Notes: generated by a model not told the origin, from the letters alone. A stretch of DNA of 8,218 nt from Pseudomonas sp. (GCA_003527165.1 DPSI01000568.1:1-8218), one strand, 5' to 3'. Shown: positions 1-7,123, numbered from the stretch's first letter. Translations and numbers: made by a program.

Positions 1-59
1 GTGTGGCCCTTCTCTTCGAAGAAGCGGAGGAAGGCTTCACGGATTTCTGCGCTTTTCAT
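1..59 (-). CDS. alaS: Alanine--tRNA ligase (AlaRS), N-terminal 19 codons only, cut by window edge
   Basis: The minus strand opens an ATG frame at 57-59 that runs off the left edge, giving 19 codons plus two bases of the next. The residues MKSAEIREAFLRFFEEKGH match the strongly conserved beginning of bacterial alanyl-tRNA synthetase, where a (S/T)xxEIRxxFLxFFxxKGH block starts the class II catalytic domain. The enzyme charges tRNA-Ala in the cytoplasm. A Shine-Dalgarno GGAAG at 66-70 sits 6 bases before the ATG. A TATAAT box about 110 bases upstream and a hairpin in the leader suggest alaS has its own promoter downstream of ltaE on the same strand. Identity rests on only 19 residues, but this N-terminus is distinctive. 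Seen: start, Shine-Dalgarno and peptide. Inferred: the rest of the gene lies outside the window. Confidence 0.88.
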   Translation of the reverse strand, partial: MKSAEIREAFLRFFEEKGH

Positions 60-123
60 AGATTTCTTCCAGAAGACAGCGGCCGAACGGCTGCAAAACG
101 ACACGGCGGGGGCGGCACCAGGA

Positions 124-156
124 GCCGGTTCGCAACTATCCAAACGGATAGCCGGC
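124..156 (-). promoter_or_regulatory. Palindrome / hairpin in the alaS leader
   Basis: A perfect inverted repeat CTATCC-AAAC-GGATAG lies at 136-151. It is extended by GCCGG at 124-128 pairing with CCGGC at 152-156, leaving a 7-base bulge on one side. If transcription starts about 7 bases after the TATAAT box (near 160), this structure begins within the first few bases of the alaS mRNA. It could be a 5' RNA hairpin or a DNA operator. E. coli AlaRS is known to repress its own transcription by binding a palindrome flanking its start site, so an autoregulatory role is a reasonable inference. Sequence identity with the E. coli site is not claimed. Confidence 0.5.
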
Positions 157-166
157 AAAGGGCCGC

Positions 167-172
167 ATTATA
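167..172 (-). promoter_or_regulatory. Candidate alaS -10 box (TATAAT)
   Basis: On the minus strand the hexamer TATAAT is a perfect match to the sigma-70 -10 consensus, 107 bases before the alaS ATG and 67 bases after the ltaE stop. At 17-bp spacing the -35 position (190-195, CTATGC) is a poor match, so the promoter either relies on the perfect -10 box or on an activator. The bases between the box and the predicted start are GC-rich. Positional context supports it as the alaS promoter. Confidence 0.55.
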
Positions 173-197
173 TCGGGCCCACGCCGCGCGCATAGGG

Positions 198-235
198 GAT
201 AAATAAGATTGAATCAAGCTATTCGACAGCGATTC
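198..235 (-). terminator. Possible weak intrinsic terminator after ltaE
   Basis: Reading the minus strand, GAATC (231-235) plus GCT (228-230) can pair with AGC (218-220) and GATTC (211-215), with a 7-base loop and a 2-base bulge. The AT-rich tail AATCTTATTTAT follows. It starts 4 bases after the ltaE stop codon and precedes the alaS -10 box, the place expected for an ltaE terminator. The stem has moderate GC, is bulged, and has no pure U run, so it may be leaky. Confidence 0.38.
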
Positions 236-239
236 GAGC

Positions 240-1244
240 CTATGCTCTGGCGAATGCGGCGAAGCTTTCCAGAATCGGCTCGACATGTTCGGGCTGTATG
301 TCGAGGTGCGTCACCATCCGCAACCGCGGCGCCGCAGTAAGAATGATGCCACGCTCCGCACAGAACGCCTTCAGCGCCCCGGCACGATCCCCCATCTGCA
401 CATAGACCATATTCGTCTGGACCGGCTCGACCGTATAGCCCAGCGCCTCCAACCCTTCGGCGATAGCCAGAGCACGCTGATGATCCTGGGCCAGACGCTG
501 CACCTGATGCTCCAGCGCATAGAGCCCGGCCGCGGCCAGCACACCGGCCTGACGCATACCGCCGCCGACCATCTTGCGCAATCGCCGCGCCCTGGTGATG
601 AATGATTCCTCACCGCAAAGCACCGAGCCTACCGGCGCGCCCAGCCCTTTCGACAGGCACACCGATACCGAGTCGAAGTGATGACTGATGTCCTCAGCCG
701 TGCAACCCAGCTTGACCACCGCATTGAACAACCGGGCACCGTCGAGATGCAGCGCCAGCCCTCGTTCGCGCGTGAAGGCTCTTACCTCGGCCAGGTATTC
801 GAGCGGCAAAACTTTGCCTTGCATGGTGTTTTCCAGCGCCAGCAAGCGGGTACGGGCGAAATGAAAATCGTCAGGCTTGATCGCGGCGGCGACTCGCGCC
901 AGGTCCAGAGAGCCGTCAGGCTCCATCTCGATCGGCTGCGGTTGAATCGAACCAAGCACCGCAGCGCCGCCAGCCTCGTACTTGTAGGTATGCGCCAGCT
1001 GGCCGGTGATGTATTCGTCACCACGTTCGCAGTGCGCCATGAGGGCCAGCAGATTGCTCATGGTTCCACTGGGCACGAATAATCCGGCTTGCAAGCCCAG
1101 TTGCGCTGCCAATGTCTGCTCCAGCTGACGGACCGTCGGGTCTTCTCCATAGACATCGTCGCCTGTGGGCGCGCTCAGCATGGCCTCGCGCATTTCGGCC
1201 GTTGGCTGGGTGACCGTATCGCTACGGAGATCGATAAGACTCAT
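240..1244 (-). CDS. ltaE: Low-specificity L-threonine aldolase
   Basis: This 334-residue PLP enzyme of fold type I cleaves L-threonine and L-allo-threonine to glycine and acetaldehyde in the cytoplasm, and also acts on related beta-hydroxy amino acids. It matches E. coli LtaE (about 333 aa) from end to end. The N-terminus [14 protein letters not shown] is the family hallmark. [13 protein letters not shown] is near residues 81-93, the PLP-contacting Asp is D168 in HLDGAR, and the Schiff-base lysine is K199 in [18 protein letters not shown] and RMVTHLD follow. The ATG at 1242-1244 is chosen because AAGGA (1251-1255) lies 6 bases upstream and the family begins there; the frame stays open to 1307 but that stretch resembles nothing. 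It lies 67 bases after the peptidase-like gene on the same strand, with no clear terminator between, so cotranscription is plausible. No key residue is missing. Confidence 0.95.
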   Translation of the reverse strand: MSLIDLRSDTVTQPTAEMREAMLSAPTGDDVYGEDPTVRQLEQTLAAQLGLQAGLFVPSGTMSNLLALMAHCERGDEYITGQLAHTYKYEAGGAAVLGSIQPQPIEMEPDGSLDLARVAAAIKPDDFHFARTRLLALENTMQGKVLPLEYLAEVRAFTRERGLALHLDGARLFNAVVKLGCTAEDISHHFDSVSVCLSKGLGAPVGSVLCGEESFITRARRLRKMVGGGMRQAGVLAAAGLYALEHQVQRLAQDHQRALAIAEGLEALGYTVEPVQTNMVYVQMGDRAGALKAFCAERGIILTAAPRLRMVTHLDIQPEHVEPILESFAAFARA

Positions 1245-1311
1245 GAAAATTCCTTGCTTGAATGGGAACGAACCTTCACCGAAACGCACCGCCTGCACCG
1301 CACCCAAGCAT

Positions 1312-2538
1312 TTAGCGCAAAAGGCGAGTATCCAAAACCTCCGAGCCGCCGCCCAGCAACGTTTCGCTGATATTGACGAAGTCCTCGGTCGTGACCTTGT
1401 CGAGGCGCATCAGGCCGCGCGCGACATCGTCCAGTGAATGACGACTCTTGCTGCGCTGACGGATTTCGCGATCCAGCTCCTGCAGCAGCAACACGGCCCT
1501 GGCCGTGACAGGACCACTGGAGCGCTCGGTACGCAGACTATCGACCTTGCGGCTCCACTTAGTCAGGTGTTCACGAACCCGCTGGTAGCGATCCTCGCTC
1601 ATGCCACCGGCACGGCGCATCAATTCGATGGCGTAGTACTCGGCCAAGCCTTCGCTGATCCAGTCGCTGCGATCGGCATCGGTGATGCGGCTGAACACAT
1701 GAACCAACTCATGCACCAGAGAACTTGTGCCATTTTCGCTGACCAATGGGCGGTCGGCGTGCATGAACAAAGAGTTTGGTGCGGAGAGACCACCCCGCCA
1801 CATCGGATCACCAGCGCCCACCACGAGCAATTTCTTCGGGTCACGGGGGAAAACATTCTGCATTTCAGGCCAAACGAAGGTCAGCAGCGTAAGAATATCC
1901 ATTCGCCGCATCCCCTCGCCTACCGGCCCCGCTACCGTGACGTCGGTCTCACCCAGCTTGGCCCGGCGACTGCCAAGCTTGCCGGCAAGAATCCAGCCGG
2001 TCGGGCGGTCGAAAAGGCGTTCGCGGTTATCGATGCGAAAGCGGTTCTTGCCGATGCGCGGCCAGCCCGTCTCGACACTTTTCCAGCCCTCTGGAAGCTC
2101 GACCTTCAATCGGGAAATCAGCCTCACGCCGTCCTGCTGATCGATGCGACCGGCAGGAACCAGATCGTCACCGCGAAGCAACGCCCAGTCATCGGTCATG
2201 CGCGCATCGAAGCGGCCGCTTTTGCGCTGATGGCTGACCTGCACCCGATAGCTCAGCCGTGCCTTGCCAGCGGCCGGTCGCCAGATACCGCGACCACCCT
2301 TTTCCTGCCAACTGCCCTCGGCATCGGTTTCGAAACCGCTATAAAGCCCCTCGTCGCCGAGATTGAAATCGAGGTGTCTGACGACGCTACCGTCTTCAAG
2401 CAACAGCTCAACCTCGGCAATGTCCCGCTCGGAAATGAATTTAACGGTGAAATCGAGATCGACGCGTTTGGCAGCCTGAGCCGGAGCGATGAGCAACAGT
2501 AACAGAACGGCTAGCAGCGGAAACTGACGAAGGGGCAT
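1312..2538 (-). CDS. Secreted HExxH (gluzincin-like) metallopeptidase-family protein, function unknown
   Basis: This is a 408-residue protein with a classic Sec signal: basic start, a leucine-rich core (residues 8-17), and a likely cut after AQA (20-22), so it is probably periplasmic. Residues about 25-150 look beta-rich, with a [15 protein letters not shown] segment (116-130) reminiscent of the N-terminal domain of M61 peptidases. The catalytic signature is HELVH at 276-280, followed by [10 protein letters not shown] (293-302). E296 is the likely third zinc ligand, 15 residues after the second His; M1 enzymes usually show 18. This fits the broad peptidase-MA-like clan rather than a named enzyme. 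No PDZ domain or C-terminal membrane anchor is visible. The Shine-Dalgarno GGAG (2546-2549) is 7 bases before the ATG. It lies upstream of ltaE and may be cotranscribed with it. Substrate is unknown and I do not assign a symbol. A proteolytically active enzyme is likely but unproven. Confidence 0.85.
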   Translation of the reverse strand: MPLRQFPLLAVLLLLLIAPAQAAKRVDLDFTVKFISERDIAEVELLLEDGSVVRHLDFNLGDEGLYSGFETDAEGSWQEKGGRGIWRPAAGKARLSYRVQVSHQRKSGRFDARMTDDWALLRGDDLVPAGRIDQQDGVRLISRLKVELPEGWKSVETGWPRIGKNRFRIDNRERLFDRPTGWILAGKLGSRRAKLGETDVTVAGPVGEGMRRMDILTLLTFVWPEMQNVFPRDPKKLLVVGAGDPMWRGGLSAPNSLFMHADRPLVSENGTSSLVHELVHVFSRITDADRSDWISEGLAEYYAIELMRRAGGMSEDRYQRVREHLTKWSRKVDSLRTERSSGPVTARAVLLLQELDREIRQRSKSRHSLDDVARGLMRLDKVTTEDFVNISETLLGGGSEVLDTRLLR

Positions 2539-2590
2539 CGAGCGGCTCCAGGTTGGGTTCAGGGCTATGACGACGCGGCTGGAGCTAGAT

Positions 2591-3040
2591 TCAACCGGCC
2601 CGGAAAATCAGATGATCTTCCCACTCATCGTCGGCGATCGAACCCTCGGCAATCATTCGGCCCGACTGGGAAATTCGCTCGGCATGCACCGCATCCAGAT
2701 CGCCGCATACCAGGTGATGCCAAAGCGGGAGGTCCTTGCCTTCGGCGACGAGGCGATAGCCACAGGTGGGCGGCAACCATTTGAACTGCGCGGCATCTAC
2801 CGCCGTCAGCTGAACGCAATCGGGTACGCTGGCGCGCCGGTTGGGATAGTCGGTGCAGCGGCAGGTCTTCAAATCGAGCAACTTGCAGGCGACACGGGTG
2901 TAGTAGACGCTACCGTCTTCCTCGTCCTCGAGCTTTTGCAGGCAGCACAACCCGCAGCCGTCGCACAGCGACTCCCATTCGGCCGCGTCCAGCTCGGCGA
3001 GGCTCTTGCGTTTCCAGAAGGGTTCGACTTTTGCCGCCAT
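2591..3040 (-). CDS. ycgN: YcgN family cysteine-cluster protein (UPF0260)
   Basis: A 149-residue cytoplasmic protein of the YcgN/UPF0260 family, related to the wider CxxCxxCC cluster proteins thought to bind a metal or Fe-S centre. Function is unknown. From the chosen start, the N-terminal [12 protein letters not shown] is typical of the pseudomonad family. The cluster motif is C26-x2-C29-x2-C32-C33 in CDGCGLCC, with further cysteines at 52, 60, 62, 75, 93 and 112, and conserved [18 protein letters not shown] (88-105). Two in-frame ATGs compete: 3038-3040 (chosen by family similarity) and 3050-3052, which adds MAIS. Neither has a strong Shine-Dalgarno; GAG at 3052-3054 is only loosely placed. 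It lies 52 bases upstream of the peptidase-like gene, and 124 bases separate it from ycgL, with a stem-loop between. All cysteines expected of the family appear present. Confidence 0.9.
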   Translation of the reverse strand: MAAKVEPFWKRKSLAELDAAEWESLCDGCGLCCLQKLEDEEDGSVYYTRVACKLLDLKTCRCTDYPNRRASVPDCVQLTAVDAAQFKWLPPTCGYRLVAEGKDLPLWHHLVCGDLDAVHAERISQSGRMIAEGSIADDEWEDHLIFRAG

Positions 3041-3111
3041 GGAAATAGCCATCTCGATTAAAGATGCGAGTTTACCATTGCCGTGCAGCCGGCCAAGCCT
3101 GGCGGCGCATG

Positions 3112-3154
3112 GAGCGACTCAGCCGGTCGGTAAGCGACCGGTGGTCGTTCGCTC
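3112..3154. repeat. Stem-loop (nested inverted repeats) between ycgL and ycgN
   Basis: A perfect 7-bp inverted repeat CCGGTCG (3123-3129) / CGACCGG (3135-3141) encloses a 5-base loop. An outer pair GAGCGA (3112-3117) / TCGCTC (3149-3154) can form a second stem, making a structure of about 43 nt. It lies 11 bases after the ycgL stop on the transcribed strand. No U-tract follows, so it is not a standard intrinsic terminator. It may be a 3'-end stabiliser or processing site, a Rho-linked attenuation point or a REP-like element. The remaining spacer toward ycgN shows no other structure I can name. Confidence 0.55.
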
Positions 3155-3164
3155 GCACATGGTC

Positions 3165-3458
3165 TTAGACCGGATCGTTGCGGCGCAGCAATTCTTCGGG
3201 CAGATGTTCGATGTACTCCTCCTCTGGCGGCGGCATCTGCAGGTGGTAACCCTGCTTTTCCAGGTTCTCGAGTACTGTCGTGATGTCCTCTCGCGCCAGC
3301 TTGCGCTCGGGGGTCAGGACGATATCAAAGGCATGCTGCGGTGGGCCGAAGGCGGCAAGCAACGCTTCGGGCACGCGTGCCAGCGCCTCGCTGCGTTCCA
3401 CGTACAGATACATTTCGTTCTTGCGCGGGCTTCTGTAAATAGAGCAGATGCGTTTCAT
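3165..3458 (-). CDS. ycgL: YcgL domain-containing protein
   Basis: A 97-residue cytoplasmic protein of the YcgL family, a small alpha/beta domain of unknown function. The start [20 protein letters not shown] is the family signature, and [11 protein letters not shown] lies near residues 70-80; the length is normal. The ATG at 3456-3458 overlaps the rnd stop codon (ATGA), and GGAAG at 3466-3470, inside the rnd coding end, gives a 7-base spacing. Translation is therefore probably coupled to rnd. The tight link to RNase D suggests, without proving, a role in or near RNA metabolism. A structured spacer follows the stop codon. Confidence 0.94.
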   Translation of the reverse strand: MKRICSIYRSPRKNEMYLYVERSEALARVPEALLAAFGPPQHAFDIVLTPERKLAREDITTVLENLEKQGYHLQMPPPEEEYIEHLPEELLRRNDPV

Positions 3459-4579
3459 GATTTATCTTCCAGCACATCAAGGAGGGCTTGTCCCATTCGC
3501 TCGCGACGCCAACCGCGAAGCGAATCGGGCAACTCATAGGGGCCATCCGGATATCCGCTTTTCAGCAGAGCTTCGAGCACCTTCTTGCGCAGCATCAGCT
3601 CCGGGGCGATATCAAGGGCCTGAGCTTCACGCTGACCGACCGCCCGCAACTTTTTCAACAACCCCGACGCCTCCAGCGGCAATGGCTCCGGCAAAGGTTC
3701 CGGCCAGTCTTGTTCAGGCGTGGCGGCAGCGGTGCGGATCAGTTCGAGCAAGGTTTCGCCATCCTGACGCACGGTACGCGGATGCATGTCGTCGATACGC
3801 GCCAGGCTCACCAGATCAGCTGGTTGGGTGCGCGCCAGCGGCCACAGGCTGTGCTCACGCAGCACCCGATTACGCGGCTGGTTGCGCGCTCGCGCCTGAC
3901 GCTCACGCCAGGCGGCCAGCACCCGCAACACCGCAAGCTGTCGCGGCTTGAGCCGCCAGGCCTGCTTAACTTCACGATAGGCCTCGTCAGGATCGGTTTC
4001 ACGCTGTAGGTTCGCGACCAGCTCGGCGCCATCCTCAAGAACCCAGGCGCGCTTCTCGTCAGACAGCTTCGGCAACAGGGCCTCGTACAGCTCGGCCAGC
4101 TGCTGTGCATCTTCGGCTGCATAGCGCACCTTCATCTCGCTCAATGGCCGCTGGAGCCAGTCGGATCGTGTCTCACCCTTGGGCAGCTCTATATTCAGCA
4201 CGCTCTGCACCAGTCGCGAATAACCCATGGAAAAGCCGATATTCAGATAACCAGCGGCCAGCTGCGTATCGAACAACGGCATCGGCAGGCTGCCGGTCAG
4301 GCGCCAGAGCACCTCCAGATCCTCACTGCAGGCGTGCAGGACCTTTACCACGGAGGGGTTTTCCAGCAGCCCGGCAAAAGCGGTCCAATCGGTAATCAGC
4401 AATGGGTCGATCAGATAGGCGCACCGCCCGTCACCGACCTGCAGCAGGGCGGCAATAGGGTAAAAGGTATCGACCCGCATGAACTCGGTATCCACCGCTA
4501 CATAAGGCAGCTGGCGCCACTCGGCACAAAGGCGGGCCAGATGCGCATCATCCAGCACCCATTGAGTTTCGATGGCCAC
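3455..4579 (-). CDS. rnd: Ribonuclease D
   Basis: A 374-residue 3'-5' exoribonuclease of the DEDD superfamily that trims tRNA precursors and other small RNAs in the cytoplasm; E. coli RNase D has 375 residues. The exonuclease domain holds D30 and E32 in [10 protein letters not shown]87 in [11 protein letters not shown], and Y153 with D157 in [10 protein letters not shown], so the DEDDy set is complete. An HRDC domain follows at about 208-285 ([16 protein letters not shown] onward), then a C-terminal helical region. The start is taken as GTG at 4577-4579 because a near-perfect AAGGAGG (4585-4591) sits 5 bases upstream and the peptide then begins (M)AIETQW as in relatives. The in-frame ATG at 4601-4603 would place that Shine-Dalgarno inside the gene. 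It overlaps ycgL downstream and is divergent from the sulfurtransferase gene. Confidence 0.96.
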   Translation of the reverse strand: MAIETQWVLDDAHLARLCAEWRQLPYVAVDTEFMRVDTFYPIAALLQVGDGRCAYLIDPLLITDWTAFAGLLENPSVVKVLHACSEDLEVLWRLTGSLPMPLFDTQLAAGYLNIGFSMGYSRLVQSVLNIELPKGETRSDWLQRPLSEMKVRYAAEDAQQLAELYEALLPKLSDEKRAWVLEDGAELVANLQRETDPDEAYREVKQAWRLKPRQLAVLRVLAAWRERQARARNQPRNRVLREHSLWPLARTQPADLVSLARIDDMHPRTVRQDGETLLELIRTAAATPEQDWPEPLPEPLPLEASGLLKKLRAVGQREAQALDIAPELMLRKKVLEALLKSGYPDGPYELPDSLRGWRRERMGQALLDVLEDKS

Positions 4580-4584
4580 TAGGC

Positions 4585-4591
4585 CCTCCTT
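4585..4591 (-). promoter_or_regulatory. Strong Shine-Dalgarno deciding the rnd GTG start
   Basis: On the minus strand AAGGAGG lies 5 bases before GTG 4577-4579. It is the best ribosome-binding match in the left half of the window. It argues against the upstream in-frame ATG at 4601-4603, which has no comparable site. Confidence 0.75.
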
Positions 4592-4633
4592 GTTATTCGG
4601 CATTACGACCGGCGTGCGGGCGAAGAGGCGCGC

Positions 4634-4641
4634 AGTATATA
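4634..4641 (-). promoter_or_regulatory. Candidate rnd -10 region (TATATACT) in the rnd/sulfurtransferase divergent spacer
   Basis: The spacer 4580-4728 separates two divergent genes. On the minus strand TATATACT contains TATACT (5 of 6 to the -10 consensus) about 55 bases before the rnd GTG. The -35 position is poorly conserved. On the plus strand GATAAC at 4691-4696 could be a weak -10 for the sulfurtransferase gene, but no -35 supports it. No clear operator or terminator is visible. Confidence 0.33.
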
Positions 4642-4728
4642 TCGCGTCCCGCTATTCGCAGCGCATTCATCGGTAGTGTCGACTCCGCGTGATAACGTTT
4701 GGCACGACAATCCGAACGGAGCCCTGCC

Positions 4729-5574
4729 ATGCCGCTTGCTCAATTGATCGAGACCACCCAACTGACCGCGCGACTCTCAGCGCCGAATCTGCGGATTCTC
4801 GATTGTCGGTTCGCCCTGGAAGATCCAGATCACGGCAGACGCAGCTACGAACGGGCTCATATCCCCGGCGCGGTCTTTCTCGACCTGGAAAAGGATCTAT
4901 CAGGCCCAGTAGTGCCTGGCCAGACCGGTCGACATCCACTGCCACCGCCTGATGCACTGACCGCACGCCTTCGCGCTGCTGGCCTGGATAATGACAGCGA
5001 AGTGGTGCTCTACGATGACGGCTCCGGCGCGTTTGCCGCCAGGGCCTGGTGGCTGTTGGCATGGCTGGGCAAACGCAACGGCGTGTATCTGTTGGACGGT
5101 GGGTTCAAGGCCTGGCGCGATGCCGGTCTGCCAGTAGAGCAAAACGTAGCCTTGCCGGCGGCGGGCAGCTTCCACGGGCATCCCGACAGCAACCTGATCA
5201 TCGACGCAGCGGCGCTGTCAGACGACCTCGAAACGCCACGCCTGACGCTGATCGATGCCCGCGCTCTGCCCCGTTTCCGTGGAGAGGTCGAACCGATCGA
5301 TCCGGTTGCCGGCCACATTCCAGGCGCCGCCTGTGTGCCTTTCACTGAAAACCTCGACGCCAAAGGCCGCTTTCTTTCACCCGACCAACTGCGCGCGCGT
5401 TTCCGCAAGCAACTGGCCGGTCGGCCGGCTGACACTCTGGTGGCTTACTGCGGGTCTGGCGTGACGGCGTGTCACAATCTGTTTGCCCTGTGTCTCGCCG
5501 GCTATCCGCTGGCCAAACTTTATCCGGGCTCCTGGAGCGAATGGATCACCGACCCGCAGCGGCCGGTTGCCTGA
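4729..5574 (+). CDS. sseA: Sulfurtransferase, probable 3-mercaptopyruvate sulfurtransferase (SseA-like)
   Basis: A 281-residue tandem rhodanese protein that moves sulfane sulfur from 3-mercaptopyruvate (or thiosulfate) to an acceptor such as cyanide or thiols. The first rhodanese domain is at about 10-135 (LRILDCRF; RAHIPGAVFLDL; VVLYDDGSG; LLDGGFKAW). It lacks the catalytic Cys, as expected. The second is at about 160-280 (LIDARALPRFRGEVEPIDPVAGHIPGA) with catalytic C241 in CGSGVTAC. The loop CGSGVT is the mercaptopyruvate type, whereas thiosulfate rhodaneses have CRKGVT, which drives the name. The C-terminal GSWSEW signature (267-272) is intact. ATG 4729-4731 is preceded by GGAG (4718-4721) at 7 bases; an in-frame TTG at 4699 has no such support. 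No signal peptide is seen, so it is cytoplasmic. It is monocistronic by context and followed by a terminator. Substrate preference is inferred from the loop. Confidence 0.92.
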   Translation: MPLAQLIETTQLTARLSAPNLRILDCRFALEDPDHGRRSYERAHIPGAVFLDLEKDLSGPVVPGQTGRHPLPPPDALTARLRAAGLDNDSEVVLYDDGSGAFAARAWWLLAWLGKRNGVYLLDGGFKAWRDAGLPVEQNVALPAAGSFHGHPDSNLIIDAAALSDDLETPRLTLIDARALPRFRGEVEPIDPVAGHIPGAACVPFTENLDAKGRFLSPDQLRARFRKQLAGRPADTLVAYCGSGVTACHNLFALCLAGYPLAKLYPGSWSEWITDPQRPVA

Positions 5575-5604
5575 CGCGACGCAAAGCAAAAAGTGGCCAG
5601 GCAG

Positions 5605-5629
5605 TCAGGATTTGTCCTGATCGGTTTTT
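5605..5629 (+). terminator. Intrinsic terminator after the sulfurtransferase gene
   Basis: TCAGGA (5605-5610) and TCCTGA (5615-5620) form a perfect 6-bp stem around a TTTG loop, and a run of five T (5625-5629) follows after four bases. It lies 30 bases after the stop codon. The stem is short and the U-tract slightly displaced, so efficiency may be modest. Confidence 0.55.
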
Positions 5630-5753
5630 ATCGAATATTCGGCCTTTTATCGCTTCCGATCGTCGTTATTTACGAAAAATTGCACGCTTCCGTTTGCGAC
5701 GAATCAGAGAAGCCTGATAGGGTCCGAGCCGCTTTTTTCTCTGGAGTACAACA
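5626..5753 (+). promoter_or_regulatory. fadL upstream region with direct repeats and weak promoter candidates
   Basis: The octamer TTTTATCG occurs at 5626-5633 and 5645-5652, 19 bases apart, around the palindrome CGAATATTCG (5632-5641). Farther down, TTGCGA (5694-5699) followed after 18 bases by TAGGGT (5718-5723) with an upstream TG (5715-5716) could be an extended -10 promoter, but matches are weak. A T-rich tract precedes the fadL Shine-Dalgarno GGAG (5743-5746). No pair of CAAAC/GTTTG half-sites for the fatty-acid regulator PsrA is apparent; only a single GTTTG at 5692-5696 is present. Confidence 0.3.
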
Positions 5754-7094
5754 ATGAAAACAACATGGTTGAAGACCGCGATCGCAGTAGCGGTGGGCGC
5801 CCTTTCCACCCAGGCCATGGCCGCCGGTTTCGCCCTTAACGAGCAGAGCATCAGCGGCATGGGCACCTCGTTCGCAGGTCGCTCCTCTTCTGCCGAAGAC
5901 GCCACTACTGTATTTGGTAACCCTGCCGGCATGTCGCGCCTCAAGCGTGAACAGGTTAGTTTTGGAGCAGCGGCAATCATAGCCAAGACCGATATCAAGG
6001 ACACTAGCGCCTCGGTCACCCGCAGCTCTCAGCTGGGAAGCCAGACGAGCCCGACCAGCGGCAGCAACGACGGCGATATGGTCCCGTTTACGGCTGTGCC
6101 CATGGGTTACTACGTAAACCCTATAGATGATAAGTGGGCGTTTGGTATTGGCGTCTATGTGCCCTTCGGCCTCATCACCGACTATGAAGGCGGCTTCCAG
6201 GGTCGATATTTCGGCGATTACAGCGAAGTTCAGGTAATCACCGCGCAACCCACCGTCAGCTATCGCTTCAACGATGAGCTGTCCGTCGGCCTAGGCCTGA
6301 CCATCAACCGGATCGACGGACAGCTAGAAAGCGCTGTCCCCGGTATTGGTGGAACTACCGATAGCCGCGTCAAGATCAAGGGCGACGATACCGCTCTGGG
6401 CTTTAACGTCGGCGTACTCTATGAATTCGGTCCGCAGACTCGTGCCGGTATCGCCTATCACTCCAGCGTCGACTACAAACTGGAAGGTGATACTCGGATC
6501 TCGGGTAATGATCCGATACTCGGTAGCGCGGTACCGGGGATGAGTGTCAGTGCATATGGCAAGTATGACGCCTCGCTCGACCTCGAAACGCCTGAGTCCG
6601 TCGACATTTCCGTGACGCACGAGCTGAACGCTGATTGGACGCTATACGCCGGCGCGATGTGGACCCGCTGGAGCCGCCTGGAAGAAATTACGGTACAGAA
6701 CGAAGGATTGAACTCGGCAGCTGCTACGCAATTCGGCACCATCACCGAAGAACAGGACTGGCACGACACCTGGTCCTACGCCATCGGTGCAGCCTACAAG
6801 CTGAATCCGCAGTGGACATTGCGCGCCGGCCTCGCCCTGGATCAGAGTCCGACCAACAATACCCATCGCTCACCGCGTATTCCCACCGGGGATCGCAAGG
6901 CGATCAGCCTGGGTCTTGGCTGGAGTCCAACCGAAGACGTAACCGTGGACCTCGCCTATTCTTACCTGATGGAAGAAGACGTCGACATCGAGCAGAGCAA
7001 AATCTACGCTGAGGGCGCCGTAGCTGAGAGTTACAACGCCACCTATGAAAACAGCGCCCATGGCTTGGGTGCCCAGTTGACCTACCGCTTCTGA
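5754..7094 (+). CDS. fadL: FadL/OmpP1/TodX-family outer-membrane transport protein
   Basis: A 446-residue outer-membrane beta-barrel of the FadL family, which carries long-chain fatty acids or other hydrophobic molecules across the outer membrane. The signal peptide spans residues 1-23, with the cut after AMA giving mature AGFALNEQSISGMG. The hatch segment includes AEDATTVFGNPAGM, with the conserved NPAGM at 56-60. The rest alternates polar and hydrophobic residues with many aromatic-Gly turns and ends in LTYRF, whose terminal Phe is the usual sorting signal for barrel assembly. E. coli FadL is also 446 residues as a precursor. GGAG (5743-5746) lies 7 bases before the ATG. The PAO1 homologue at the matching locus (PA1288, from memory) has been reported to export oxylipins, so fatty-acid uptake should not be assumed. 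It stands alone between two terminators. Confidence 0.93.
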   Translation: MKTTWLKTAIAVAVGALSTQAMAAGFALNEQSISGMGTSFAGRSSSAEDATTVFGNPAGMSRLKREQVSFGAAAIIAKTDIKDTSASVTRSSQLGSQTSPTSGSNDGDMVPFTAVPMGYYVNPIDDKWAFGIGVYVPFGLITDYEGGFQGRYFGDYSEVQVITAQPTVSYRFNDELSVGLGLTINRIDGQLESAVPGIGGTTDSRVKIKGDDTALGFNVGVLYEFGPQTRAGIAYHSSVDYKLEGDTRISGNDPILGSAVPGMSVSAYGKYDASLDLETPESVDISVTHELNADWTLYAGAMWTRWSRLEEITVQNEGLNSAAATQFGTITEEQDWHDTWSYAIGAAYKLNPQWTLRAGLALDQSPTNNTHRSPRIPTGDRKAISLGLGWSPTEDVTVDLAYSYLMEEDVDIEQSKIYAEGAVAESYNATYENSAHGLGAQLTYRF

Positions 7095-7101
7095 TGCACC
7101 C

Positions 7102-7123
7102 GCCCCGGTCGCTCGGCCGGGGC
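7102..7123. terminator. GC-rich hairpin between convergent fadL and peroxidase genes
   Basis: GCCCCGG (7102-7108) and CCGGGGC (7117-7123) form a perfect 7-bp stem with an 8-base loop, 7 bases after the fadL stop and 12 bases from the end of the peroxidase gene. It can form in both transcripts. Only CTTCTCCC follows on the plus strand, and no U-tract follows on the minus, so termination may depend on stem stability or Rho. Confidence 0.6.

Noticed and set aside
1..206. Two short plus-strand frames over the left edge.
   Set aside because: They lie antisense to the alaS start and leader and encode arginine/alanine-rich nonsense with no family resemblance.
1245..1307. N-terminal extension of threonine aldolase to 1307.
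   Set aside because: The Shine-Dalgarno AAGGA (1251-1255) and the family N-terminus both point to 1244; the extension has no similarity to relatives.
1438..2502. Long plus-strand open frame of 354 codons antisense to the peptidase-like gene.
   Set aside because: GC-rich codon bias leaves the opposite frame open. The product has no signal peptide, recognisable motif or Shine-Dalgarno support, while the minus-strand frame has a signal peptide, HExxH and a good Shine-Dalgarno.
3041..3052. Longer YcgN start at 3052.
   Set aside because: No strong Shine-Dalgarno favours it, and pseudomonad relatives begin at the equivalent of MAxKVEPFW. It remains possible.
4580..4603. ATG at 4601-4603 as the RNase D start.
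   Set aside because: The strong AAGGAGG at 4585-4591 would be inside the gene, and the added residues MPNNKEGL are unlike relatives.
4699..4715. TTGGCACG resembling the -24 element of a sigma-54 promoter before the sulfurtransferase gene.
   Set aside because: At the required spacing the -12 element reads TCCGA and lacks the essential GC dinucleotide, and the site is too close to the start codon.
5670..6248. Minus-strand frame of 192 codons across the fadL start and upstream region.
   Set aside because: It overlaps the well-supported FadL signal peptide and hatch and shows no recognisable domain or ribosome-binding site.
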